In this document: positions 26,062 to 33,724 of the stretch, in pieces
Layout: each line of letters opens with the position of its first letter
Numbering within the stretch: position 1 is the stretch's first letter
NCBI RefSeq assembly: GCF_001427795.1
Contig: NZ_LMHJ01000003.1
Coordinates: forward strand, 725,105 to 789,104
Origin: Nocardioides sp. Root682
GTDB lineage: Bacteria > Actinomycetota > Actinomycetes > Propionibacteriales > Nocardioidaceae
DNA: 64,000 nt
Direction: 5' to 3'
Translations under genes and position numbers: made by a program
The notes under the pieces: model-generated
What the model saw: only the letters and a program-made list of their open reading frames with translations
What the model was told of the DNA's origin: nothing
Database searches by the model: none

Positions 26062-27585
26062 GTGGGATCCACCAGGAAGACGCTGGCGCTCGGCGCCGCG
26101 GGCGCTCTGTTCGCCACGGCCGCACTGGCCAGTACGGCGGTTGCCGACGACGTCGCGGCGACCGGCCCGAACGTGATCACGGTTGCGGGCGTCAAGACCG
26201 TCACCGTCGTCAAGGGCACGTCGACGTCGGTGTTGATGGACTACGACAACACCAACGACGACGCGAAGAACGGTTGCAACATCTCCGGTGTCGCTGACTC
26301 GGAGCTCGACCTGAGCGTGGCCGCCACGGCGTCGACGGTGACGTTCCAGGGTGGCCTCGCGTCGTCCTTCGTGTTCGAGTCCTGCTCGGACCAGGCCTTC
26401 ACCTTCACCCCGACCGCGACCGGTGAGACCACGATCAGCTTCGGGTTCGTCTCGGTGGACGGCTTCACTGGTGTCGACGGTGACGACTTCGACATCTCCG
26501 GAATGACCTTCAAGCTCGTCGTCGTCGACGGTGAGGACGAGCCTGCGGACGGCGACGGTGACGGCGTCCCGGACGCCGACGACAACTGCCCCGGTGTCGC
26601 CAACGGCGACCAGGCCGATGCGGACGGTGATGGCGCCGGCAACGCCTGCGACCTGAACTCCTACACCCCCGAGGTGGACGTCGAGGCCGACGACGCGTCC
26701 GGACAGGAGGGCGACACGCTCGCCACGTCCGGTTCGTTCAAGGACGCCGACGGCAACGCCAGCCTCACCCTGACCGTGCCGGTCGGCACGCCGGGCACGT
26801 TCACCGACAACGGCGACGGCACCTTCGACTGGTCGCTCGCGACCGACGACGACGCCGACGGCTCGGTGACAGTCACCGCGGACGACGGCGAGCACGACAC
26901 CGTGTCGCAGGCCTTCACCTACCTGGCGTCGAACGTGGCGCCGACCGTCACGGCCTCGGCCAGCGCCACGGCTGCCTGCACGGTGTCCCTGGGGGCGACC
27001 TTCACCGACCCGGGCACGGCGGACACGCACATCGGCGACATCGCATGGGGCGACGGCTCGAGCACCTCGCTCGGATCCGTCAGTTCGCCGATCGCGGCCA
27101 CGTCCCACACCTATGCGACGAACGGAACGTTCCCGGCCACCCTCACCGTCACCGACGACGACGGCGGCAGCGACGCGGACTCGGCCGACTTCGCGACCAA
27201 GGTCACGCCCAGCGCGATCCTGCAGCCGATCAACACCACCGGTGCGCGGAGCGACTTCAAGATCGGCTCGACGATCCCGGTCAAGATCCGGGTCACCGGC
27301 TGCGACGGCGCCAACGTGTCCGGGCTGACCCCGACGGTGTCCCTGGCGAAGATCTCCACCCCTGACCCCGATGGCAATGTCGCCGAGGAGTCGGTGAGCG
27401 CTCCGGCGACCAACGGCCTCGCGATGCGCTGGTCCACCACGGACCTGCAGTACATCTACAACCTCTCCACGAAGGCTGCGCAGACCAACGGAGGCTCTGC
27501 CTTGTCCGCTGGCTCGTACCGGGTGCGCGTGAGCGACCCGAGCTTCTTCTCCACCCCGACGGCCGACTTCAACCTCAAGAAGTGA
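26062..27585 (+). CDS. Secreted protein with calcium-binding thrombospondin-3 repeats, PKD domain and PxKF-like end
   Basis: The 507-residue protein has a Sec signal peptide (about residues 1-28, ending ALASTAVADD). A beta-rich domain follows. Thrombospondin type 3 repeats (DGDGDGVPDADDNCPG, then DADGDGAGNACD) should bind calcium. Ig/PKD-like domains come next (IAWGDGSS, TNGTFPATLTVTDDDGG). The C-terminal domain resembles the PxKF module (GSTIPVKIRVTG, then QYIYNLSTK). There is no sorting signal, so it is released or held non-covalently. A strong terminator follows. It lies beside the sortase island and may be part of the same surface layer. Confidence 0.8.
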   Translation: MGSTRKTLALGAAGALFATAALASTAVADDVAATGPNVITVAGVKTVTVVKGTSTSVLMDYDNTNDDAKNGCNISGVADSELDLSVAATASTVTFQGGLASSFVFESCSDQAFTFTPTATGETTISFGFVSVDGFTGVDGDDFDISGMTFKLVVVDGEDEPADGDGDGVPDADDNCPGVANGDQADADGDGAGNACDLNSYTPEVDVEADDASGQEGDTLATSGSFKDADGNASLTLTVPVGTPGTFTDNGDGTFDWSLATDDDADGSVTVTADDGEHDTVSQAFTYLASNVAPTVTASASATAACTVSLGATFTDPGTADTHIGDIAWGDGSSTSLGSVSSPIAATSHTYATNGTFPATLTVTDDDGGSDADSADFATKVTPSAILQPINTTGARSDFKIGSTIPVKIRVTGCDGANVSGLTPTVSLAKISTPDPDGNVAEESVSAPATNGLAMRWSTTDLQYIYNLSTKAAQTNGGSALSAGSYRVRVSDPSFFSTPTADFNLKK

Positions 27586-27609
27586 CCGTCTGAGCTCGAC
27601 GGCTCACCA

Positions 27610-27649
27610 ACGACGAGGGGCCTGGCCGAATGGCCGGGCCCCTCGTCGT
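27610..27649 (+). terminator. Strong hairpin terminator
   Basis: An 18-bp stem (27610-27627 with 27632-27649, beginning ACGACGAGGGGCC) closes on a GAAT tetraloop, with one T:G wobble. It lies 24 bp after the stop of the secreted protein gene. No clear U-tract follows, as is usual in high-GC actinobacteria. Confidence 0.85.
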
Positions 27650-27719
27650 CGTGCGATCGCCAAAGATTTTACCTTGGCCGTAACCAAGATCTCGTTTGGC
27701 TGTTGAGCAGTCAGATCCA

Positions 27720-27735
27720 TCCTGCTCCGGCAGGA
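27720..27735 (+). promoter_or_regulatory. Leader hairpin before the first LPxTG gene
   Basis: TCCTGC and GCAGGA form a 6-bp stem around TCCG, 36 bp before the ATG of the surface protein gene. Upstream, CTTGG and CCAAG (27674-27687) form another inverted repeat in an AT-richer patch that is the probable promoter region. No known regulator site is recognised. Confidence 0.4.
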
Positions 27736-27770
27736 CGGGACGTCAATGATCGTCTGATGAGGTGGGCCAG

Positions 27771-28325
27771 ATGCGTCGATTGCTGTTGTTGCCCGTGGTC
27801 GCCATCGTGGCGCTCTTCGCGCCCCTGTCGCCGGCGAATGCCGATCCGTACCCGCCCACCGTGCCGACCAGTTGCCATGTCAGCGTGCCGAGCGTCGTGG
27901 CCGGCGAACGGGTCGTGCTGCGGGTCGTCGTCTCCGCTTCGAGCAACATCGCAGTGACGGGGACGGTCGAGGTGACCGTCTCCCGACGAGCCGCGGCAGC
28001 CCGAGCAGCCCGGTCGGCGCGGTCAGCGCCCTGGACGACCACGGTCCGGTACGACGGCTCCCCGCTCCGGATCGTCGGACCCCGGCTCTCGCGTGGGGAC
28101 CATGTCGCCACCATCAAGTTCGTTCCCGACGGCAACACCTTCACGGGCTGTGAGGACGCGGTGCGGTTCCGGGTCGGTGGCGTGCGGGGGACGGGCGACG
28201 TCGGCGGCGTGGACGGGAACCTTCCTGACACCGGTGGCCCTCGGCTGCTCGTCCTGCTCACGGGTCTCGGCCTGTTGGTCGCGGGTGCCGGATTCGTCCG
28301 CAGGAGTCGTCCCTCCGCAGCGTGA
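27771..28325 (+). CDS. LPxTG-anchored surface protein (LPDTG)
   Basis: The 184-residue precursor has a signal peptide (about 1-24, cut after PANA), one Ig-like domain with Cys35 and Cys127, and a sorting signal: LPDTG at 151-155, a hydrophobic helix, then RRSR. A sortase would cut between Thr and Gly and link it to the wall. The middle holds an unusual Arg/Ala patch (SRRAAAARAARSARSAPW). The protein is a paralogue of the LPNTG protein on the other side of the sortase. ATG 27771 follows a GAGGTGG ribosome site; an in-frame GTG at 27762 is inside that site. Confidence 0.85.
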   Translation: MRRLLLLPVVAIVALFAPLSPANADPYPPTVPTSCHVSVPSVVAGERVVLRVVVSASSNIAVTGTVEVTVSRRAAAARAARSARSAPWTTTVRYDGSPLRIVGPRLSRGDHVATIKFVPDGNTFTGCEDAVRFRVGGVRGTGDVGGVDGNLPDTGGPRLLVLLTGLGLLVAGAGFVRRSRPSAA

Positions 28326-28388
28326 CGCCTCGCTCGGCGTAGCGTTGGACGTGGGGGTCCGAACGACGGTCGCCCGAGGGAGGATCTG

Positions 28389-29162
28389 ATGTCGAACGAC
28401 GACGCCGCAGTGCAGGACCGGCCGGACGCAGGGGAGCCCGCTGACGGGTCAGGGCGCGTGCGCCGTCGCCGTTCCCGGTCCGGGGCGTCCGACGAGAAGC
28501 CACAGACGTCGGGGCGCAAGCGCGTCTCGTTCTGGCTCGGCTGTGGCCTGATCCTGGCCGGGCTCGCCGTGCTCGGTTGGGTGGCCTGGCAGTTCTGGGG
28601 CACCAACTGGCAGTCCCAGCAGCGCCAGGATGACGTGCGCGAATCCCTGGTGGACGGCTGGGACGACGGCCAGGACGTGGTCCGCACGGAGTTCGGCAAC
28701 GCGAGCGCGATCCTGCACATCCCGCGGTTCGGCAAGGACTACGCCGTCCCGGTCCTGGAGGGCTCGACCGACGAGGTGCTGGCGGCGGGTGTCGGGCACA
28801 TGGAGGACACGGCCGCCGCCGGCGCGAAGGGCAACTACGTGCTGGCCGGACACCGGGTCACCCACGGCGAGCCGTTCGCCGACCTGCCCGAGCTGCAGCC
28901 CGGCGACGAGGTGATCGTCGAGACGCGCGTGGCGACGTACACCTATGAGCTCGACACGGGTGGCGAGGACCTGATCGTCCCGTTCACGGCGGGCTGGGTC
29001 CTGGCTGCGTCGCCGGTCAACCCGAAGTCAGGGGGGACTCAACCCCCGGCCGACGTGGGCGAGTACCTGATCACCCTGCTCACCTGCTCGGAGATCTTCC
29101 ACACCGACAACCGATCGGTACTTTTCGGACACCTGATCGAGACATCACCCCGCGAAGATTGA
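28389..29162 (+). CDS. srtE: Class E sortase
   Basis: The 257-residue transpeptidase has a basic cytoplasmic N-terminus and a signal anchor (about 47-70). The catalytic domain carries His155 in AGHRVTHGEPF, Cys233 in LLTCSEIF and Arg242 in DNRSVLFG. These motifs and the N-terminal anchor fit class E, the housekeeping sortase of high-GC Gram-positives. It lies between two paralogous LPxTG proteins, which are the obvious substrates. Class E enzymes are generally described as preferring LAxTG, so LPxTG here is notable. GAGGGAGG precedes the ATG, and TAGCGT near 28339 may be its promoter. Confidence 0.9.
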   Translation: MSNDDAAVQDRPDAGEPADGSGRVRRRRSRSGASDEKPQTSGRKRVSFWLGCGLILAGLAVLGWVAWQFWGTNWQSQQRQDDVRESLVDGWDDGQDVVRTEFGNASAILHIPRFGKDYAVPVLEGSTDEVLAAGVGHMEDTAAAGAKGNYVLAGHRVTHGEPFADLPELQPGDEVIVETRVATYTYELDTGGEDLIVPFTAGWVLAASPVNPKSGGTQPPADVGEYLITLLTCSEIFHTDNRSVLFGHLIETSPRED

Positions 29163-29268
29163 TACCGGGGTCCACGATCAGGACCTGAACCAGTACAGTG
29201 ACCACAAAGCACTTCCCGTCACCTTCAACGAGCCGGGTCGTTGCATGGGGTAGTTGAAGGAGGACGTC

Positions 29269-29844
29269 TTGTTCAGGAAGACAGTTGCGTTCGCAGCGTT
29301 GGCAGCCGCATTGGTCGTGGCTCCTGCCACGCCCGCGCATGCCGATGGCTACGGAGAAGTGAAGCTCCCAACCGTGACGACCATCGAGGTCACCACGCAT
29401 GGCGTGGGCAAGCCGATCACGATCGTGGTGAGCGCGAGCGCGAACTACCCGACGCCGCCCGAGGGCGACATCGCGGTGACGATCTCGAAGAGCTCGGGCG
29501 CCGCTCGTGGAGCACGGGCCGTCGTGGCGGCTCCGCTGTTCACGACGACCGTCCACTTCGTGGACGAGCCGATCACCATCGAGGGTCCGAGCCTGCCGAA
29601 GGGCAGCTACCTCGGCACCGCGGCGCTCACGCCCGACAACGCCGACTTCTTCCTTCCCTCCGATGACACCGACGCGTTCCGTCTCGGTGTCGGTGGCGAG
29701 ACCGAGGGCGAAGAAGAAGGCAACGGTGGCCTGCCGAACACCGGTGGCCCCAACCTCATGTGGCTGGTCCTCGGCACCGGACTGGTGGCCGCAGGCGTCG
29801 GTGGCGTCGGCTACAGCCGCCGCCGTCAGGGCGCAGCAGCCTGA
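29269..29844 (+). CDS. LPxTG-anchored surface protein (LPNTG)
   Basis: The 191-residue precursor has a signal peptide (about 1-26, ending TPAHA), an Ig-like domain, an acidic Gly/Glu linker (ETEGEEEGNGG), LPNTG at 155-159, a hydrophobic helix and RRRQ. It aligns along its length with the LPDTG protein (for example EGPSLPKGSYLGTAALTPDN against the GPRLSRGDHVATIKFVPDGN segment), so the pair arose by duplication. The start is TTG 29269, fixed by GAAGGAGG 5 nt upstream. TACAGT near 29195 could be the -10 box. Confidence 0.86.
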   Translation: MFRKTVAFAALAAALVVAPATPAHADGYGEVKLPTVTTIEVTTHGVGKPITIVVSASANYPTPPEGDIAVTISKSSGAARGARAVVAAPLFTTTVHFVDEPITIEGPSLPKGSYLGTAALTPDNADFFLPSDDTDAFRLGVGGETEGEEEGNGGLPNTGGPNLMWLVLGTGLVAAGVGGVGYSRRRQGAAA

Positions 29845-29965
29845 CCGCACAGCAGCATCCATCCCGGTCCGTCCCGCAAGGGGCGGACCGGGATTGCTTT
29901 TCGGCCAGGTCGACGTGAGCCTCGGCTAGGCTGGCAGGAACCTGTTCTCGCTCCTGGAGGTCCTG

Positions 29966-30109
29966 ATGCCGTCGCTTCGCTGCCCCTGTGCCGTCACCCT
30001 GCGCGGTGACACCGACGACGAGCTGGTCGAGAAGGTGCAGGAGCATCTCGCGGCCGAGCACCCCGGGCGGGAGTACTCCCGCGACGAGATCCTGATGATG
30101 GCGATGTAG
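29966..30109 (+). CDS. DUF1059-like small protein
   Basis: This 47-residue protein begins MPSLRCPCAVTLRGDTDDEL and continues with an amphipathic helix (VEKVQEHLAAEHPG) and a final EILMMAM. Cys6, Cys8, His27 and His32 could bind a metal. The layout is that of the DUF1059 family of small actinobacterial proteins, which have no known function. TGGAGGTCC supplies a clear ribosome site and TAGGCT near 29928 a possible promoter. It is easily missed because of its length. Confidence 0.75.
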   Translation: MPSLRCPCAVTLRGDTDDELVEKVQEHLAAEHPGREYSRDEILMMAM

Positions 30110-30120
30110 TCGCCCGGCGC

Positions 30121-30984
30121 CTACTCGATCGCCGGGATCTCCGATGCCTTGGAGGTGAACCGGGGAGCGCGCTTCTCGAGGAACGCCGCAACGCCCTCGT
30201 TGCCATCGCCGATGGACGTCCAGTACATCGCGAGCGAGTCGGTCAGGTGCGCCTCGAGCGGATCGGCGGCCGCACCATTGCGGTAGAGCATGCGCTTCGC
30301 CAGGCCCAGCGCGACCGGTGAGCGGTCCACGACGAAGCTGCGGGCCAGGTCGTACGCCGCCGGCAGCAGGTCCTCGGGTGCATGGACGCTGCGGACCAGT
30401 CGGCCGGCGAGAGCCTGCTCGGCCGTCAGGATGTCGGCGGAGTAGACCCATTCGAGGGCTTGCTGGATGCCGACGATCCGCGGCAGGAACCAGGTCGAGC
30501 ACGCCTCGGGCACGATGCCGAGCCGACCGAAGACGAAGCCGATCCGCGCCTTCTCCGAGGCCAGCCGGATGTCCATGCCGAGGGTCATCGTGGCGCCGAT
30601 CCCGACCGCGGGACCGTTGATCGCTGCGATCACGGGCTTCGGCAGGGCGTGGATCGCCAGCGTCACCTTGCCGCCCGTGTCACGGACGCCGGCGTCGTAC
30701 GGCGCCTGGTCGTAGGACGCCCGGAATTCCTCGGGCGTGGGGGAGAGCGACTCGTCGAGGCCGAAGACGTTTCCCTCGGCGGACAGGTCCATTCCCGCAC
30801 AGAAGGCCCGACCCGACCCGGTCACGACCACGGCCCGGACGGCGTCGTCCCGGGCATCGGTGAGGAACACCTGCTCGAGCTCACGCGCCATCGTGAGGTT
30901 GAACGCGTTGAGCGCGTCGGGGCGGTGCAGGGTGAGGGTCGCGATGCCGTCGGCGTCGACGTCCCAGGTCAGGGTTTCGTACAC
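30121..30984 (-). CDS. Enoyl-CoA hydratase/isomerase family protein
   Basis: The 287-residue crotonase-fold protein has the oxyanion segments GRAFCAGMDLSAEG and NGPAVGIGATMTLGMD. Glu in LGIVPEACSTW is at the usual second catalytic position. It should hydrate or isomerise enoyl-CoA thioesters in fatty-acid breakdown, but the exact reaction is not clear. GTG 30984 follows AAGGATCA and the conserved text begins YETLTWDVDADGIATLTLHRP. The reading frame stays open upstream, but without family resemblance. Confidence 0.88.
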   Translation of the reverse strand: MYETLTWDVDADGIATLTLHRPDALNAFNLTMARELEQVFLTDARDDAVRAVVVTGSGRAFCAGMDLSAEGNVFGLDESLSPTPEEFRASYDQAPYDAGVRDTGGKVTLAIHALPKPVIAAINGPAVGIGATMTLGMDIRLASEKARIGFVFGRLGIVPEACSTWFLPRIVGIQQALEWVYSADILTAEQALAGRLVRSVHAPEDLLPAAYDLARSFVVDRSPVALGLAKRMLYRNGAAADPLEAHLTDSLAMYWTSIGDGNEGVAAFLEKRAPRFTSKASEIPAIE

Positions 30985-31005
30985 AGGTGATCCTTCACGT
31001 GATTC

Positions 31006-31031
31006 GTCAGTCGGCCAGGTCAGTCGGCCAG
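31006..31031. repeat. 13-bp tandem duplication at the LCP gene end
   Basis: GTCAGTCGGCCAG occurs twice in direct succession (31006-31018 and 31019-31031). One copy spans the LCP stop codon, and the other follows it. This looks like a recent slippage event that duplicated the last codons beyond the stop without changing the protein. Confidence 0.8.
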
Positions 31032-32228
31032 TCCGGTGGCCGTGCACAGGTCCCTGGTGATGTCGTCGGTACGGTCCTCGATGATGGTCGCAAAGAGCCT
31101 GTTGGCCCGCTTCTTGTCCCACGTGGTGTCGGCACTCGCGAGGGGCACGGTGCACGACTTGCCGGTGTCGGTCATGGCCAGGGCCCACTGACCCGCGGCG
31201 ACCGGCCCCATCCCCTCGCCGAAGCGGAAGAAGTCCGGGACGGCGGCGTTGAGCTTCCACCAGCGGATCGGGTTCACGACCGACCACGGCGAGAGCACCT
31301 TCTTGCCGACCGCGGCCACCACCTCTCGCTGCTGCTGCACGCGGGCGAGGTCGGAGATGGGGCTGTGCTTGCGGGCCCGTGAGTAGGCCAGGGCCGTCGC
31401 GCCGTCGACGTTCTGGCAACCCTTCTTCACGTTGAGTCCTGACGGCTTGTCGCGGATCGCCTTCTTGGGGCAGATCTCGATGCCGCCGACAGCGTCGACC
31501 ACGCCCACGAGTCCGCCGAAGCCGATCTCGACGTAGTGGTCGATCCGGACTCCGGAGGCGTTCTCGAGTGTCTGCACCAGCAGGGGCGTGCCGCCCTTGG
31601 CGTAGGCGGAGTTGACCTTGCTGGTCCCGAAGCCGGGGATCTTGAGCGGGGAGTCGCGCGGGATCGAGATCAGCGTCGTCGGCCCGTCCCCGGTGTGCAG
31701 GAGCAGGATGGTGTCGGTCAGCTCGCTCTGGGCATTGCCGGTGTGGAGCTTCTTGCGCTCCTCCTTGGACAGCCCGGCGCGTGAGTCGCTGCCGACCAGG
31801 AGGTACGTCGTCCCCGGCTGGGCCGCGGGGCGATCACCGGACGGTTCGAAGTCGACCTTGTCGACCTTGTTCCAGGACACGATCGGGACCGCCACCAGGA
31901 AGACCAGCCACAACGCGAGCAACCCGATGACGAGCCGGACGTAGGTGCGCGGCCGCGACCACCGGCTCCGCCGTGGCGCCCAGTTCGGGCGGGGACTGCG
32001 CGGCGGTTCGGGGGTGGCGCCGTACTGCTCGGGCGGTGGCAACCGGTTGGTCTGCCGGGGAGGGGAGACGCCGGGGCGGGGTTGCACGGGGATCCGCCGG
32101 GTCGGATCGGCGTCGCGCCCGGACCGGGATCCGGCGTCGGAACCGGACGGGGCTCCATAGATCCAGTCGAATCCGTCGCCGCTCGCGCCGTCGCCGTCTT
32201 CGCCGTTGTGGTTGCCACGCCCTGCCAT
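31020..32228 (-). CDS. LytR-CpsA-Psr family ligase
   Basis: LCP proteins transfer lipid-linked glycans to peptidoglycan. The 402-residue protein has a long Pro-rich cytoplasmic N-terminus, one transmembrane helix (about 99-120) and the LCP domain. Key landmarks are LLVGSDSRAGLS with a metal-binding Asp, TLISIPRDSPLKIPG with the catalytic Arg, SAYAKGG, and ALAYSRARKHSPISDLAR. TAGCGT lies 7 nt before ATG 32228 on this strand, so it is probably leaderless, sharing its -10 region with the divergent thioesterase. The nearby galactan genes suggest a possible cargo. Confidence 0.92.
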   Translation of the reverse strand: MAGRGNHNGEDGDGASGDGFDWIYGAPSGSDAGSRSGRDADPTRRIPVQPRPGVSPPRQTNRLPPPEQYGATPEPPRSPRPNWAPRRSRWSRPRTYVRLVIGLLALWLVFLVAVPIVSWNKVDKVDFEPSGDRPAAQPGTTYLLVGSDSRAGLSKEERKKLHTGNAQSELTDTILLLHTGDGPTTLISIPRDSPLKIPGFGTSKVNSAYAKGGTPLLVQTLENASGVRIDHYVEIGFGGLVGVVDAVGGIEICPKKAIRDKPSGLNVKKGCQNVDGATALAYSRARKHSPISDLARVQQQREVVAAVGKKVLSPWSVVNPIRWWKLNAAVPDFFRFGEGMGPVAAGQWALAMTDTGKSCTVPLASADTTWDKKRANRLFATIIEDRTDDITRDLCTATGLAD

Positions 32229-32235
32229 GAGAAGG

Positions 32236-32245
32236 ACGCTACCGT
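32236..32245. promoter_or_regulatory. Overlapping -10 boxes of two divergent leaderless genes
   Basis: ACGCTACCGT holds TAGCGT on the minus strand (32236-32241), 7 nt from the LCP ATG, and TACCGT on the plus strand (32240-32245), 6 nt from the thioesterase GTG. The two boxes share two base pairs, so RNA polymerase can use only one direction at a time. The sequence is seen; promoter use is inferred. Confidence 0.6.
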
Positions 32246-32251
32246 CAGCCC

Positions 32252-32758
32252 GTGAGCGAAATCGTTGCGGCACGCACGCCGTCGTACTCCCGCATCGAGC
32301 TGGCGACCGTCACTTCCCGCGCCCAGGCGAACCTGCTGGGCAACATCCACGGCGGTGAGGTGGTGAAGCTGGCCGACTCGGCGGCCGGGATCGTCGCGCA
32401 ACGCCACAGCGGTGGTCCGGCGGTGACAGCGGCGCTCGACGAGATGGCCTTCCTGGAGCCGGTCCGCGTCGGCGACATCGTGCGGACCTTCGCCCAGATC
32501 AACTGGGTGGGGTCCTCGTCGATGGAGATCGGCGTCCGGATCGAGACCCAGCCGTGGGACGAGGCGACCGTGCTGCGCCACGTCGGGTCGGCGTACTTCG
32601 TCTTCGTCGCGATCGACGGTGCCGGTGCCGCGCGACCGGTGCCCGAGCTGGAGCCGGAGAACGACGACGACCGACGAAGGATGCGCGAGGCGGGGATCCG
32701 CCGGGCGCACCGGCTCGCCAGGCGCCAGGAGATCGACGCCGCCCGGCTCACTCCCTGA
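32252..32758 (+). CDS. Acyl-CoA thioesterase (hotdog fold)
   Basis: The 168-residue protein matches YciA/BACH-type hotdog thioesterases. LLGNIHGGEVVKLADSAAGIVAQRH holds the catalytic Asn and the Asp on the hotdog helix region, and DEMAFLEPVRVGDIV and ETQPWDEATVLRHVGSAYFVFVA complete the fold (each named as a landmark). It releases free acids from acyl-CoA. The translated start is GTG 32252, which follows TACCGT by 6 nt. Its stop overlaps the convergent LysR gene end by 11 bp. Confidence 0.87.
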   Translation: MSEIVAARTPSYSRIELATVTSRAQANLLGNIHGGEVVKLADSAAGIVAQRHSGGPAVTAALDEMAFLEPVRVGDIVRTFAQINWVGSSSMEIGVRIETQPWDEATVLRHVGSAYFVFVAIDGAGAARPVPELEPENDDDRRRMREAGIRRAHRLARRQEIDAARLTP

Positions 32759-33638
32759 GCGCGCCGGCGACCTCGGTGAGTGCTGCCGCCACGGCGTCGA
32801 CCGCCGCGGGCCGGGGCGGGGCGCCGTACGACGAGAGCTGTACGCGCCGTTGCGCCGTCAGTCGACGTCGTACGACGTCGGGGTGCTGGTGCGCACGCAA
32901 CGCCAGCCCCGGCAGCACCGTGACACCCATGCCGGCCGCGACGAGGGACTGCACGGCGACGTAGTCGTCACTGGCGAACGCGATCGACGGTGTGAACCCG
33001 GCGTCGTCGCACAGCGCGAGCAGCTCGCGCCGGCAACGTTGGCAGCCGGTGATCCACGGGTCCTCGGACAGGGCGGCGAGATCAACTCGTGCTCCGTCCG
33101 CAGGTGCGTCCTTGCGGCGGGTGACCAGGAACAGCGGGTCGTCGAGGACGGGCACCGAGCTGATCTGCTCCGGCTCCTGCTGACCCGGATAGGTGAACGT
33201 CAGGGCGAGGTCCACGGTGCCGGCGCGGAGCAGCTCGTGCGCCTCCGGCGGCTCGGCCTCGACCAGGTCGAGGTCGACGCCGGGGTGGCGTCCGGCGAGC
33301 AGCGCGAGCGCCGCGGGGACGAGGGTGGCTGCGCCGGAGGGGAAGGCTGCCAGCCGTACCCGGCCCGCCTGCAGGCTCGTGGTCGCCGCGAGCTCCTCCT
33401 CGGCGCGCGCGAGCAGGCCGAGGATCTCCTCGCCGCGCAGGGCCAGGCGCTCGCCCTCGGGTGTCAGCCGGACGCCGCGGCCGACGCGCTGGAGCAGCAC
33501 GCTCCCCGTCTCCGCCTCGAGTCGGCGCAGGTGGTGGGAGATGGTCGGTTGGCCGTAGTGCAGGTGCGCGGCCGCCGCCGACACCGAGCCGGTCCGGTGG
33601 ACGGCGACGAGGGCTTCGAGGCGGCGCAGGTCGATCAC
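32748..33638 (-). CDS. LysR family transcriptional regulator
   Basis: The 296-residue protein has an N-terminal winged helix (LRRLEALVAVHRTGSVSAAA, then YGQPTISHHLRRLE) and a periplasmic-binding-like effector domain. GTG 33638 follows TATCAT (33645-33650) by 6 nt, so it is likely leaderless. It is divergent from the threonine dehydratase-like gene, and a T-N11-A palindrome lies between them. LysR proteins usually control the divergent gene, with a substrate or product as effector. Confidence 0.9.
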   Translation of the reverse strand: MIDLRRLEALVAVHRTGSVSAAAAHLHYGQPTISHHLRRLEAETGSVLLQRVGRGVRLTPEGERLALRGEEILGLLARAEEELAATTSLQAGRVRLAAFPSGAATLVPAALALLAGRHPGVDLDLVEAEPPEAHELLRAGTVDLALTFTYPGQQEPEQISSVPVLDDPLFLVTRRKDAPADGARVDLAALSEDPWITGCQRCRRELLALCDDAGFTPSIAFASDDYVAVQSLVAAGMGVTVLPGLALRAHQHPDVVRRRLTAQRRVQLSSYGAPPRPAAVDAVAAALTEVAGALRE

Positions 33639-33651
33639 CTGTCCATGATAG

Positions 33652-33666
33652 ATCGACAGGATCGAT
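33652..33666. promoter_or_regulatory. LysR-type T-N11-A palindrome
   Basis: ATCGACAGGATCGAT has arms ATCGA and TCGAT around CAGGA, and gives T-N11-A between 33653 and 33665. It begins 14 bp from the LysR start and lies in front of the divergent dehydratase gene, the usual recognition-site position for LysR regulators. Binding is inferred. Confidence 0.65.
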
Positions 33667-33724
33667 TGAAATGCTCGAAAGGAACTATTGGACCGATGGA
33701 TGCCTCCCGCGAGACGATGGCGGC

